In this document: in pieces, positions 34,126-42,801 of the stretch
Layout of the letters: every line of letters begins with the position of its first letter
Numbering within the stretch: position 1 is the first letter of the stretch
NCBI GenBank assembly: GCA_049964535.1
Contig: JBMFXG010000001.1
Span: 1-49,808, forward strand
Direction of reading: 5' to 3'
Length of the DNA stretch: 49,808 nucleotides
Source: JAJYZP01 sp049964535
Lineage (GTDB): Bacteria; Actinomycetota; Acidimicrobiia; Acidimicrobiales; Acidimicrobiaceae
Program-made: the position numbers and the translations under genes
Notes under the pieces: model-generated
Told to the model about the DNA's origin: nothing
Seen by the model: only the letters and a program-made list of their open reading frames with translations
Database searches by the model: none

Positions 34126-35750
34126 TGTCTGGACTCGTGCAGGTGATCAATAGTGCTCCGACCCTGATGGCGAGCGTTGCGATCCATTTCCCCTCGGTCC
34201 AATATGGAGACCTCGTTCCTGAATTGGCACTCCTGATTGGGGCGCTTGTGGCAATGGTCTCGTCGGCATTGGCGCGTACGAAAGATATCAGTTTTCCCTA
34301 CACCGGAATTGGGATCGTTGCAGTGGTACTTGCCGGTGTTTGGTCGTATCATCTTTCGACGATCGTTGCCAACAGTGGCCCGAAGGCTATCGTAGCGGGG
34401 GCTATGGCGGTCGATGGTTTCTCTACCTTCTTGATGGTGTTGATCGCGGTATCACTGCTTCTTGTGATCCTCTTGGCGGAGGCATTCATCTATGAGGTTG
34501 GATCTCGAGGACCAGACTTTGTGGCGCTCTTACTCTTGTCTGGGAGCGGCGCTATGTTCATGGCTTCAGCGGAGGACCTTCTAGTTCTCTTCGTTGGTCT
34601 GGAGATTCTTTCGATCGCGCTCTACGTGCTGGTCGCCTACTGTGCACAGGTCACGCTTTCTCGTGAGGCAGCATTCAAGTACTTCATTTTGGGTGGATTC
34701 TCCTCTGCCATTCTCCTCTACGGAATCGCGCTCACCTACGGCGCGACCGGAACGACAAATATCGGGCAGATAGCGCTGTTCTTGAGTCAGAATACGCTCA
34801 CGTCCAATGGCGTCTTGCTTGGAGGCATGGCCCTGATCATTGTTGGTTTAGGGTTTAAGGTCGCTGCGGTTCCCTTCCAGCTTTGGACCCCAGATGTCTA
34901 TCAAGGGGCCCCGACGACGGTCACGGGATATATGGCCTCCGTTGCGAAGGCGGGAGGATTTGCCGGTCTTCTACGGGTGCTGTACGTCTCGTTTCAGACC
35001 GTTCGAATTGATTGGCGTCCGGTCATTTTGGTGATGTGTGTTCTTACCCTTTTCACCGGATCGATTCTGGCCCTTGTGCAGCGCGATGTCAAAAGACTTC
35101 TTGCCTATTCTTCCATCAATCACGCCGGATTTATTCTGATTGGTCTCTACGTTGCAACCCAGAGCTCTCTTGGTGATTCGCTCTACTACGTCTTTGCTTA
35201 CTCCATTATGGCGATCGGCTCGTTCGGTTGCGTTTCGATCATTGGCTACCTCCAAGGATCGACGGAGGGACCCCTGGATATCGATTCACTACGAGGACTC
35301 GCTCGAGAGCATCCTCGACTAGCGGTCGTTTTTGCTATCTTGCTGGTAGCACAGTCTGGCGCACCTTTCACGATCGGCTTCTTGGCGAAGTTCTCGGTGG
35401 TCTCTGCTGCAGCATTGGGACAGCACTACGAGTTGGCAGTCCTTGCCATGCTCTCGGCGGTGATAGCGGTCTACTTCTATCTGAGAGTCGTCTTTGCGAT
35501 GTATCGACCGCCCCTTACCGCTGACACCGGAGGAGAGTCCGGACTAACGCTCACTGATGATTCTGGCGACGTCATGATCGAAGAAGATGGGGCGTTGGAT
35601 CAGGGCGATCTCTTGACGGTGACGCGATCGAGGACGATTCCGGTGGCGGCCTCACTCTCGGTTGGTCTAGCACTAGCGATGACGATTGGCTTTGGTATCG
35701 TGGCAAATCCTCTGATCTCTTTCGCATCGAGTGCCATTCCTCTGCACTGA
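34122..35750 (+). CDS. nuoN: NADH-quinone oxidoreductase subunit N
   Basis: Antiporter-like subunit of 542 residues and last gene of the nuo operon. FVGLEILSIALYVLVAY, FKVAAVPFQLWTPDVYQGAPT and RLLAYSSINHAGFILIGLY are the diagnostic blocks. It is longer than many homologues because of an acidic insert of about 40 residues before the last helix (near 470-510). The ATG at 34122 overlaps the nuoM stop. Confidence 0.97.
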   Translation: MMSGLVQVINSAPTLMASVAIHFPSVQYGDLVPELALLIGALVAMVSSALARTKDISFPYTGIGIVAVVLAGVWSYHLSTIVANSGPKAIVAGAMAVDGFSTFLMVLIAVSLLLVILLAEAFIYEVGSRGPDFVALLLLSGSGAMFMASAEDLLVLFVGLEILSIALYVLVAYCAQVTLSREAAFKYFILGGFSSAILLYGIALTYGATGTTNIGQIALFLSQNTLTSNGVLLGGMALIIVGLGFKVAAVPFQLWTPDVYQGAPTTVTGYMASVAKAGGFAGLLRVLYVSFQTVRIDWRPVILVMCVLTLFTGSILALVQRDVKRLLAYSSINHAGFILIGLYVATQSSLGDSLYYVFAYSIMAIGSFGCVSIIGYLQGSTEGPLDIDSLRGLAREHPRLAVVFAILLVAQSGAPFTIGFLAKFSVVSAAALGQHYELAVLAMLSAVIAVYFYLRVVFAMYRPPLTADTGGESGLTLTDDSGDVMIEEDGALDQGDLLTVTRSRTIPVAASLSVGLALAMTIGFGIVANPLISFASSAIPLH

Positions 35751-36257
35751 CCGATTCTCAGTTCCATCGGCATCAACCAGGAAGCAAGGGTGCACTTTGG
35801 CTCGAGTCGATGATTGCAAGGGTTTGAGTCGACTCGTCTTGAGTGCGCTCTAAGGTGGTCGATCAGACAGGGCGCGCGGTGCAGAGGACGAGGCGGGCAG
35901 AGCCCGATCGACCAACTGCTGCCGGTTGGACTCTTGAGAAGATGAGTCAGTTCGCCGCAGTGGTCACCTGGTGGTTCTTCGTCACCGTTGCAGTGCGAGT
36001 GGAGCTGTGCGCTCTCGCTTTCGAAAAGCGAAACGCGCCTCAAGATTGCAGTTGTGGGCCGCAAAATCGTGCTTATCGATCGTCCCGTTCGATGGTGGAG
36101 CACAGCTTTTATGATCCAGATCGTCCCTGACTACCAGACAAGCTCCGTTTTCGTCCTGTGCCGACCATGGTAGCGAGATATGGCGATGTGAGAGAGTGCC
36201 GACAGAGTCGTCCGCTCGGGGCTTCGACGACGGAGGAGACACTCGGTCTCGGCAGGA
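35751..36257. other. Intergenic region after the nuo operon
   Basis: 507 bases between nuoN and the 3' end of yajQ (convergent). No gene is convincing. A 10-bp palindrome GAGTCGACTC lies near 35826-35835. I could not find a hairpin with a T-run that would mark the end of the nuo transcript. Confidence 0.45.
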
Positions 36258-36746
36258 TCAATCTCGGAAATTCGTGAACTGAAGCGGTAGCCCGAAGTCT
36301 CCCTCCTTGAGCTTTGCGATAACCTCTTGGAGGTCGTCACGCTTTTTCCCGCTCACTCGTAGTTGATCGCCTTGAATTTGAGGAACGACACCTTTGAGGC
36401 CAAGATCCCGAATCGCTTTCGAGATGGTTTTTGCCTTGTCGCTAGATATCCCTGAGATAAGTTTGATGGTCATCCGTGCCGATCCTTTAGAACCCTCGAC
36501 AACCGGTCCTCGGTCGAGACACTTGAGCGAGACCTTCCTGCGGACGAGCTTCTCCTCGAGTACGACGATGAGGGCATTGAGGCGATCCTCGGTTGATGAG
36601 TGCAGCTGAATTTCTTCACCGGAGAGTTCGATTCGAGAGTCTGTTCCTTTGAAGTCAAACCTCGTTTCGACCTCACGCGCGGCTTGGTCAACGGCGTTTC
36701 GAATCTCTTGGTGATCAAGTTCTGATACGACATCGAAGGTAGGCAT
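36258..36746 (-). CDS. yajQ: YajQ family nucleotide-binding protein
   Basis: 162-residue soluble protein, the standard family length. The N-terminus PTFDVVSELDHQEIRNAVDQ, then FDFKGTDSRIEL, and the C-terminal VRVSGKKRDDLQEVIAKL-type segment (here LRVSGKKRDDLQ) with FGLPLQFTNFRD are signatures. In Xanthomonas a YajQ protein binds c-di-GMP and acts with a transcription factor; in other species the ligand and role are uncertain. The gene is divergent from tRNA-Tyr, with only 28 bases between them. No strong ribosome binding site precedes the ATG. Confidence 0.95.
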   Translation of the reverse strand: MPTFDVVSELDHQEIRNAVDQAAREVETRFDFKGTDSRIELSGEEIQLHSSTEDRLNALIVVLEEKLVRRKVSLKCLDRGPVVEGSKGSARMTIKLISGISSDKAKTISKAIRDLGLKGVVPQIQGDQLRVSGKKRDDLQEVIAKLKEGDFGLPLQFTNFRD

Positions 36747-36774
36747 GGTTAGAGAGGCTATCCTGTGTGCCGTG

Positions 36775-36856
<82 letters not shown>

Positions 36857-36864
36857 CGCTTGTG

Positions 36865-36900
36865 GTGGCCGTAGATGGTGAAATCGGACTCTACGGCCAC
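36865..36900 (+). terminator. Stem-loop just downstream of tRNA-Tyr
   Basis: Arms 36865-36875 (GTGGCCGTAGA) and 36890-36900 are exact complements of 11 bp around a 14-base loop, 8 bases after the tRNA. No T-run follows, so it may be a weak terminator or a 3'-processing signal. Confidence 0.45.
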
Positions 36901-38624
36901 TGTATTGATCGATGCGGGATATCGACGGTTGGTATCTAACAAATTGCCGTATCCTTCATCGAAGGTACGTTATCGATCTCTGACTAAACAGGTCGCTTTG
37001 AGCTCGAGGTACTTACTTGAGAGAGCGAATCGATTGGTGAAGTAGGTCGCTCAGATGGAAGACTTTGCGGGCGTACCGAATCGCCGGGGATGGCAGGTGT
37101 TGTACCGGTCAATACCTTACTCCGGCACGTAAACGGATCGAGTAAAGAGACCTCTTAGGGAGCGGCAGGGTCACTAGCACTTCGGGAGAATCGGGGACAG
37201 CCTCGTGCTGACAACGGATCTCAATAACTCCTCCACGGATCCACCCGAACTGCAGGTGTGTTGAAAGGACGGCGACCCTCTCCGACGCTCGCTTACAGAT
37301 GTTCGAGAGAGTGAGTACTGCTGATCTGCAGCGTGAAACCTCTCTCGTCTCGAGGAATACCTGCTAGGGAGAAGCGTCTCAGGCTGGAGCTTCGTCAACT
37401 TCGTAAGGTGCACGACGCAAGGGTAGGAAGGAATGAACCGTGACGCTGTCACGTCAACGAGTTGTCGTACCCCCTCGTAACGCGCGGTGTACAGGCGTTC
37501 TCAGGCAACGGATCTGCCGTGCGCTAGATGCACGCTTCATATGTTCATATGTTTTTGGCGCATTCGACAACACAGACGACGAGGTCCAGCATGGACTCAA
37601 TGCTGACGGGAGATCTCTGTCAGCGTGGCTCTTGCGAAGAGCAATACGCGATCTTTGGCGGTATCGGGCTGTGACCTCCAAGAGCGAGATAGCTCAGAAC
37701 TCAGGGCACTGACAGTACTTTGACGCTGTAACTGGCGTCGATCCCACTGAGTGCCGAGTCGTACTTGGAAGACCGTCTACGGACGAACTTGGAGTTTGGA
37801 TACCGACGTGGTCGCTCGTGTTCTGAGCCTCGATGTACGAGGATCTGCGAGCGAGTAGTGATATGTTTTGGGTCCTCAACGATCGTCATGATGGATGCGG
37901 CCACTGAAGCTGGAACTCGAGTGTTCTTGGTTGGCCCCGAGAAGTGCGAGAGACGAGATCGTCTTCACCGAGTGTCCTTCAGAGAGGAGGCTACGGTAAG
38001 GTCTCAGTACGTTCATCGCTATAGCGATGGAGCCCCGTAGCGAGAGGCCGTGTCCGATCTGTGGTGTCAGGTCCTTACTGAAGCGGTAGCCAGCTTGACG
38101 GATACATCTGTCGGTCCGAAGTATCGATTCTCCGGACTTCGATAGAGGCGCTCGTGCTACTTGCTGTCACTCTTTCAGCACTGATGGATAGTCCCGCACG
38201 GCCACTACTGTGACGTCGCCCAGGGCTCACTGCTACAACGTCGCCCGAAGGCGGTTGGAGTAGTGATCGACTGCGTCACCTAAGAACTGAAAGACTGAGT
38301 CCGGGATGAGGAATCCGATCGTTGCTCCAGCTCGATAACCGTTCCTCTGTTGTTGGCTCAATAAACGTCGGAGCGATTGTGGGGAATCGTCTGGTCGTGG
38401 AGGCGCTGGGAGAGCTAGGGTGATGGACGCGTAAGGATGGTGATGCAACGCCTCACTCTCTCTACTTCCGGGGGTTGGCGCTCCATCGGTAGGCTCTTTG
38501 GTCTGTGTTTCCTCTCAGGCGGAGGAAGTACGCTTCATGGCGGCAAGTTAAAGTACGATGGGACCTAGACGGATTTGGTTTGTCTGAGAATCTAATGGTT
38601 ACAAGAGGAGTCGACCGAGCAGCT
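36901..38624. other. Long region without a convincing gene
   Basis: About 1.7 kb between tRNA-Tyr and the mannosyltransferase gene. Open frames of 60-90 codons occur on both strands, but their translations show no motif, hydrophobic pattern or ribosome binding site. A small A/T-rich patch with a duplicated TTCATATG lies near 37537-37552. No integrase, transposase remnant or copy of the tRNA 3' end was seen. It could hold decayed genes or untranslated RNAs. Confidence 0.5.
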
Positions 38625-40244
38625 ATGTTCTCCTCAGGACAAGGTGACAAGACGGAAGAGAGTTCCCACTACGACGGTCTCCTAGTCGTTAGGTTGTGGC
38701 ACGCCTTCCTCGAACTCGATGCGCTGCCGCTTGGATTCATCGGTTCACTAGCCGTGCTGATTGGATCGCTGCAGGACAACTCGCCATTCACTTCCAAGGT
38801 TCCGGGTTCGTGGTTCTTCGGGGTTCCGACACGGCCTCTCACCGGTAACGGATTCTTAGAGCTCGTGTCGACCTGGCTCATCTATTGCGGCATGATGCTC
38901 ACGATCTATGTTTGGGTCAGATTGGTCCTATCGATCTACCGTGGCGAGCGCCCAACCATGGGTCGATTGTGGGGGATATTCTTCCTCTGGGTCATACCGC
39001 TCATGGTCGCTGGTCCCTTACTCTCGCGAGATGTTTACTCCTATGCGGCGCAAGGAGAGATGGTCTCTCTTGGGATCTCTCCGTATCAAAACGGACCGTC
39101 GCTTTTGGGGCAGAACCCCTTTATCTACGCAGTCGATCCGATTTGGTCTCATGCACCGGCTCCCTATGGACCGCTCTTTCTAGCGGTTGCATCGTTGTTC
39201 GTCAATATCAGCGGTCATTCGGTCGTCGGAACGGTGGTCCTGCTGCGCTTGACCGCGCTTCTGGGGGTTGTCGCAGTTGGGGTCTACGCTCCCAAGATTG
39301 GTGAGTTGTTAGGTCAGCCGAGAGAGGGAGTCTTCGTGCTCTCGGCGCTCAACCCGCTCAGTCTTTACGACCTTGCTTCTGCCGGCCATAACGACGCGTG
39401 GATGCTAGGTCTCATGATGGCTGGGCTGTACTACGCGTTGACTCACCGGACCGTTCTCGGAATTATCTTAATTTCTTTAGCCGGTGCAGTGAAGGCACCG
39501 GCCTTTGCGGCACTTGCCTTCGTTGGCTACAACTGGGTTCAGACCCCATCGTTTTGGCCTCGACTGCGGTGGTCGATCGTGGCGTTGGTAGTTGCAGGTG
39601 TCGTGCTTGCGGGCCTGGGTGTTGTCACCGGCCTCGGGCTTGGCTGGGTTAAAGCGCTGGCGACGCCTGGAGCCGTGACGCTACCGGCCGATCCCATCAC
39701 GGCTTTGGCAACCACGGTCCATAGGGTAACCTCAGCACTCGGCGTACCTCTATCGATTCATCTCTACCTCTCCGTGATGAGAATACTCGGGCTTGGTCTA
39801 TCGGGCGTTGTCGGTCTGATCCTCGTGCTGCGATCGAACCGGCAGAAACTCATTCGCTCGCTCGGCATTAGTCTTTTGGTGCTGGTCTTCTTTGGTCCTG
39901 TTGTTTGGCCTTGGTACCTTGTCTGGGCGATAGCCGTCCTAGCCTGCTCTGCAGGAAAATACCTTACCTATGCCATCGTTGGGATCTCGATAGCAGCCTT
40001 TCCGCTCTCGTTCCCCGGCGGAGGTCAATCGATTGTGTCGTGGATCGCCTATATCAGTGCTCTCACACTGGTCGGTATTGCGGTCGCCTATCGTTTTGAG
40101 TGGCTTTCACACGAGCATCGATTGCAGGTGGAAGAGGTTCTGGTTCGTTTCCAGTGGATGATCACTGATGAGTTTGGGGTGCAACGTTCACTCGCAAACC
40201 CGAGTCATCTTGAATCTACCGTTTCGCAACAGAGCACGAGGTGA
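38625..40244 (+). CDS. Polyprenol-phosphate-mannose-dependent mannosyltransferase, MptB-like
   Basis: Integral membrane GT-C-fold glycosyltransferase with about 12-13 helices. MptB/MptA enzymes add alpha-1,6-mannose to lipoglycan precursors from polyprenol-phosphate mannose outside the membrane. Family signatures are PLLSRDVYSYAAQGEMVSLG with the catalytic Asp in the first outer loop, GISPYQNGPSLLGQNPF, and WSHAPAPYGPLFL. GHNDAWMLGLMMAG and a later WPWYLVW also fit. The frame is open back to a GTG at 38505, but the extra residues look non-coding. I chose the ATG at 38625, with AGAGGAG about 14 bases upstream; the ATG at 38595 is another option. The acceptor is unknown. Its stop overlaps the start of the glycosylase gene. 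Confidence 0.85.
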   Translation: MFSSGQGDKTEESSHYDGLLVVRLWHAFLELDALPLGFIGSLAVLIGSLQDNSPFTSKVPGSWFFGVPTRPLTGNGFLELVSTWLIYCGMMLTIYVWVRLVLSIYRGERPTMGRLWGIFFLWVIPLMVAGPLLSRDVYSYAAQGEMVSLGISPYQNGPSLLGQNPFIYAVDPIWSHAPAPYGPLFLAVASLFVNISGHSVVGTVVLLRLTALLGVVAVGVYAPKIGELLGQPREGVFVLSALNPLSLYDLASAGHNDAWMLGLMMAGLYYALTHRTVLGIILISLAGAVKAPAFAALAFVGYNWVQTPSFWPRLRWSIVALVVAGVVLAGLGVVTGLGLGWVKALATPGAVTLPADPITALATTVHRVTSALGVPLSIHLYLSVMRILGLGLSGVVGLILVLRSNRQKLIRSLGISLLVLVFFGPVVWPWYLVWAIAVLACSAGKYLTYAIVGISIAAFPLSFPGGGQSIVSWIAYISALTLVGIAVAYRFEWLSHEHRLQVEEVLVRFQWMITDEFGVQRSLANPSHLESTVSQQSTR

Positions 40245-40876
40245 CAAGCGTTCCGGATGCTACATCGGCACTCATCCTCGCGGACCAGCGTTTTGCGGAG
40301 CTGCGTGCTCGATATGGAGAACCTCGTTTGACTCGAGATTCGACCCGAGGTGGCGAGTCGACCGAGGCGAAAGGATCGCCATTTGAGACGCTCGTTCGCA
40401 CGGTAGTAAGCCAGCAACTCTCTGGAACCATAGCGGATAGATTATTCGAGCGAATCGACCTTCTTTGTGGTGGCGAACTCTCTCCAGACGCAGTGGTGGG
40501 CGTCGGTCGTGAGGGACTTGTTAGCATTGGCCTCTCACGGGCCAAGGCGCAGTCGATTTACGAGCTTGCGGGAAAGATCGTAGATGGTGAGCTCGCTCTC
40601 TCTATTTTTGAGGCGATGAGCGACGAGGAGGTCACGCAACTTCTCCTGCGGTTGCGAGGATTCGGTCCGTGGAGTGCTCATATGTTCTTGATCTTTCATC
40701 TTGGGCGGCTCGATATATGGCCGAGCGGTGATCTCGGGGTAAGAAAGGGGCTGAGTCGACTTCTCGAAGCTCCTGCGTTACTTGGGCCTCAAGAAACACA
40801 GCTTCACGGTGAGCGATGGAGGCCCTATCGGACGATAGCAGCGTGGTATCTCTGGCGTCTAGCTGATGGTGGTTGA
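40241..40876 (+). CDS. DNA-3-methyladenine glycosylase, AlkA-type HhH-GPD protein
   Basis: Base-excision repair enzyme of 211 residues that removes alkylated purines. PFETLVRTVVSQQLSGTIADRLF is the N-terminal HhH-GPD core. RLRGFGPWSAHMFLIF is the helix-hairpin-helix, and the catalytic Asp lies in WPSGDLGVRKG about 20 residues later. It lacks the N-terminal beta domain of E. coli AlkA, as do the short bacterial forms. The GTG at 40241 overlaps the stop of the preceding gene (GTGA). Its 3' end overlaps the convergent acetyltransferase gene by 18 bases. Confidence 0.9.
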   Translation: MTSVPDATSALILADQRFAELRARYGEPRLTRDSTRGGESTEAKGSPFETLVRTVVSQQLSGTIADRLFERIDLLCGGELSPDAVVGVGREGLVSIGLSRAKAQSIYELAGKIVDGELALSIFEAMSDEEVTQLLLRLRGFGPWSAHMFLIFHLGRLDIWPSGDLGVRKGLSRLLEAPALLGPQETQLHGERWRPYRTIAAWYLWRLADGG

Positions 40877-41371
40877 GCGCCTTGCTCGAGTCAGCATGCA
40901 TTGCATGAGCGCAATGTCGATCCACTGCCCGAACTTGCGGCCCACTTCTTGTTCAATGCCGACGAGTTGAAATCCACAGCTTCGATGGAGTTCTAGCGAG
41001 GCAGACTGCGTTGCAACAACCCGTGCCATGCAACTATGAAATCCGAGTGTCGCTGCGGAGTTCAAGAGTCCGGTAAGTAGGAGGCGTCCTACCCCGAGCC
41101 GACGAGCATCTCTATGTACGTAGATTGAGTTCTCAACCGTCGATGAGTAGCCAGGGCGAGGTCGGTACGGGCTGAGAGAGGCGAAGCCGATGACGACTCC
41201 CTCTGAAACACAGACCAAAGCGGTGTGGATTCCGCTGTGCTCCTGCATCCACTGGTCTTGAGCCTCTCGAGAGCGAGGAACGAGGTCTAAAGTTGCGACG
41301 GAACCTCGTACTTCGTGGTTGTAGATCTCTCTGATCGCTTCGGCGTCGTTGGGCTCGATCCCGCGTACCAT
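40859..41371 (-). CDS. GNAT N-acetyltransferase, phosphinothricin-acetyltransferase-like
   Basis: 170-residue acetyl-CoA-dependent transferase of the Pat/Bar/MnaT subgroup. DAEAIREIYNHEVRGSVATLD near the start, VIGFASLSPYRPRPGYSSTVE, and the acetyl-CoA loop VHRDARRLGVGRLLLTGLL are present. LHRSCGFQLVGIEQEVGRKFGQWIDIALMQ at the end is typical. The substrate cannot be told; relatives acetylate phosphinothricin, methionine sulphone or other amino acids. The ATG at 41371 follows GAGG by 5 bases, and a GTG one codon upstream is possible. It is convergent with, and overlaps, the glycosylase gene. Confidence 0.88.
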   Translation of the reverse strand: MVRGIEPNDAEAIREIYNHEVRGSVATLDLVPRSREAQDQWMQEHSGIHTALVCVSEGVVIGFASLSPYRPRPGYSSTVENSIYVHRDARRLGVGRLLLTGLLNSAATLGFHSCMARVVATQSASLELHRSCGFQLVGIEQEVGRKFGQWIDIALMQCMLTRARRSTTIS

Positions 41372-41441
41372 CACGACCTCAGTGTAGAGGTAAGCAGAAG
41401 CAGGGGCAGGCGATTCGACGAAGAGCTGAGAGTGTACGAAC

Positions 41442-41469
41442 TTGACCTTTTGAAACGCTACACTACTAA
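41442..41469 (+). promoter_or_regulatory. Sigma-70-type promoter of the tRNA-Thr/tRNA-Met/rpmG unit
   Basis: TTGACC at 41442-41447 and TACTAA at 41464-41469 are separated by 16 bases. The predicted transcription start falls a few bases before the first tRNA at 41478. This fits a strong promoter for a stable-RNA and ribosomal-protein unit. Confidence 0.55.
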
Positions 41470-41477
41470 GGTCTGTT

Positions 41478-41553
41478 GCCCCCTTAGCTCAGTAGGCAGA
41501 GCACAGCCATGGTAAGGCTGGTGTCGTCGGTTCGATTCCGACAGGGGGCTCCA
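41478..41553 (+). tRNA. tRNA-Thr (anticodon GGT)
   Basis: Full cloverleaf. The acceptor GCCCCCT (41478-41484) pairs with AGGGGGC (41543-41549). The anticodon stem CAGCC/GGCTG encloses the loop ATGGTAA, giving anticodon GGT, and the T-loop is TTCGATT. The CCA end is encoded (41551-41553). Confidence 0.95.
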
Positions 41554-41554
41554 T

Positions 41555-41631
41555 GGCGGCGTAGCTCAGCTGGTCAGAGCACACGGCTCATAATCGTGGG
41601 GTCGTCGGTTCAAGTCCGACCGCCGCTACCA
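41555..41631 (+). tRNA. tRNA-Met (anticodon CAT)
   Basis: The acceptor GGCGGCG (41555-41561) pairs with CGCCGCT (41621-41627), with a G-U at the first pair. The anticodon loop CTCATAA gives CAT, the T-loop is TTCAAGT, and an encoded CCA ends at 41631. The sequence lacks the initiator-type GGG/CCC anticodon stem, so it is an elongator Met. A CAT anticodon modified to read Ile AUA cannot be fully excluded. It starts one base after tRNA-Thr. Confidence 0.92.
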
Positions 41632-41765
41632 TGTTCGAGGTTGATAGAGGGTCTCTGAGGTTGCTGCCGTCGGTTGTCGTCTCCTCAGGCGATGCTAGAT
41701 GTAAAACGTGCTAAACTCAGGAGACCTTTCGAACGTCGTGGACGTCTGAGTAACGGAGTTGAACT

Positions 41766-41930
41766 ATGGCGAAGAATGAGAAACGAGTCAAGGTTACGCT
41801 CGCTTGTGAGGACTGCAAGCGACGAAACTATATCACGACGAAGAATAGGCAGAATGATCGAGAGCGAATCGAGATGAAGAAGTTCTGTCAGTGGGATCGT
41901 CGCCACACCTTACATAAAGAGACAAGGTAG
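41766..41930 (+). CDS. rpmG: 50S ribosomal protein L33
   Basis: 54-residue ribosomal protein, too short for many gene finders. VKVTLACEDCKRRNYITTKN and MKKFCQWDRRHTLHKETR are clear L33 signatures. Zinc-type L33 proteins carry CxxC twice. Here the first pair (Cys14, Cys17) and the third Cys (41) are kept, but the fourth position is Asp44. The ATG at 41766 follows GGAGTTGAACT. It lies in the usual actinobacterial position between tRNA-Thr/tRNA-Met and secE. Confidence 0.95.
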   Translation: MAKNEKRVKVTLACEDCKRRNYITTKNRQNDRERIEMKKFCQWDRRHTLHKETR

Positions 41931-41938
41931 TAGCGAAC

Positions 41939-42556
41939 GTGGTGCGGGAGATCAATTCCAGCGACCACGTATCGGGGGACCGAGCAGCAGGTGATGAGAT
42001 TGAGAGTCAGCCGGAGCACAACTTTGACGAATTGGTTCGCAGCACCTATAAGTCGAGCCTAGCGCTCGCTGTTCGGTTGGTTGGGAATCTCGAAGACGCC
42101 TCTGACGTGATTCAGGATGCATATCTCAAGGCGTATCGAGCAATCGGTAGTTTCCGCGGAGAGGCCTCCTTCGAAACCTGGTTTCATCGAATCGTTTCGA
42201 ATACCGCTTTCAGTTTTCGGCATCGGCGAGGGCGACGTAGTGCAAGAGAGTCTGCTTCGATGGTAGAGGCGGCTCATGAGTGGACCGGTGTATTAGAGAG
42301 TGACACCGTCTCAGTCGTGAGCTCGGCAAAAGTCGATCTTGAGCGAGCTCTTGCTAAGTTGCCGAGCCGTCTGACCTCGGTAATCATTCTGAAAGATCTC
42401 TACGGCCTTTCTCATCGGGAGATAGCGGAAAAGCTCCAGATTACGGAAGCTACGGCCAAGGTGTGGTTGCACCGAGGTCGAAAACGCCTTGGCGAGCTGG
42501 TCGGAGACCACGAGCGAGGGCAGGAGGATGATCCGGATCATCGCAGCGCGGCCTAA
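41939..42556 (+). CDS. ECF-family RNA polymerase sigma factor
   Basis: 205-residue sigma-70 family protein with only regions 2 and 4. Region 2 (about residues 30-100) has DASDVIQDAYLKAYRAIGSF and ETWFHRIVSNTAFSFRHRRG. Region 4 (about 134-190) has LPSRLTSVIILKDLYGLSHR and EIAEKLQITEATAKVWLHRG. The first 28 residues and the last 15 are acidic tails. The GTG at 41939 lies 8 bases after rpmG, and a second GTG follows at once. No anti-sigma gene adjoins; the next elements are tRNA-Trp and secE. Its position between rpmG and tRNA-Trp, where many Actinobacteria have other genes, suggests a link to translation or growth control, which is inference. Confidence 0.92.
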   Translation: MVREINSSDHVSGDRAAGDEIESQPEHNFDELVRSTYKSSLALAVRLVGNLEDASDVIQDAYLKAYRAIGSFRGEASFETWFHRIVSNTAFSFRHRRGRRSARESASMVEAAHEWTGVLESDTVSVVSSAKVDLERALAKLPSRLTSVIILKDLYGLSHREIAEKLQITEATAKVWLHRGRKRLGELVGDHERGQEDDPDHRSAA

Positions 42557-42699
42557 GGCAGCAGCCTTCATCTCCGGCCGCACTGATGTCGTGGGCGAGG
42601 GCTTCAGGTTTACTCTCCTGAGGGAGGTTTGACCAGATCGCCTCGTTCTTGCACTAGAGCCTTTTCTTTCGAATCCTGCTAGTATTCTTTGGTTGACAT

Positions 42700-42772
42700 A
42701 GGGTAGTAGCTCAATTGGTAGAGCACCGGTCTCCAAAACCGGGTGTTGGGGGTTCGAGTCCCTCCTGCCCTG
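42700..42772 (+). tRNA. tRNA-Trp (anticodon CCA)
   Basis: The acceptor AGGGTAG (42700-42706) pairs with CTGCCCT (42765-42771). The anticodon stem CCGGT/ACCGG holds the loop CTCCAAA, giving anticodon CCA, and the T-loop is TTCGAGT. The discriminator is G and CCA is not encoded. It stands 29 bases ahead of secE, a classical bacterial arrangement. Confidence 0.96.
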
Positions 42773-42801
42773 CTGGAATGACGGCGAGATAGAGGTAGGA
42801 C

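Noticed and set aside
37440..38040. Two open frames of about 90 codons each (37440-37712 and 37765-38040)
   Set aside because: Arginine-rich translations without family resemblance or ribosome binding sites; their length is what chance gives at this GC content.
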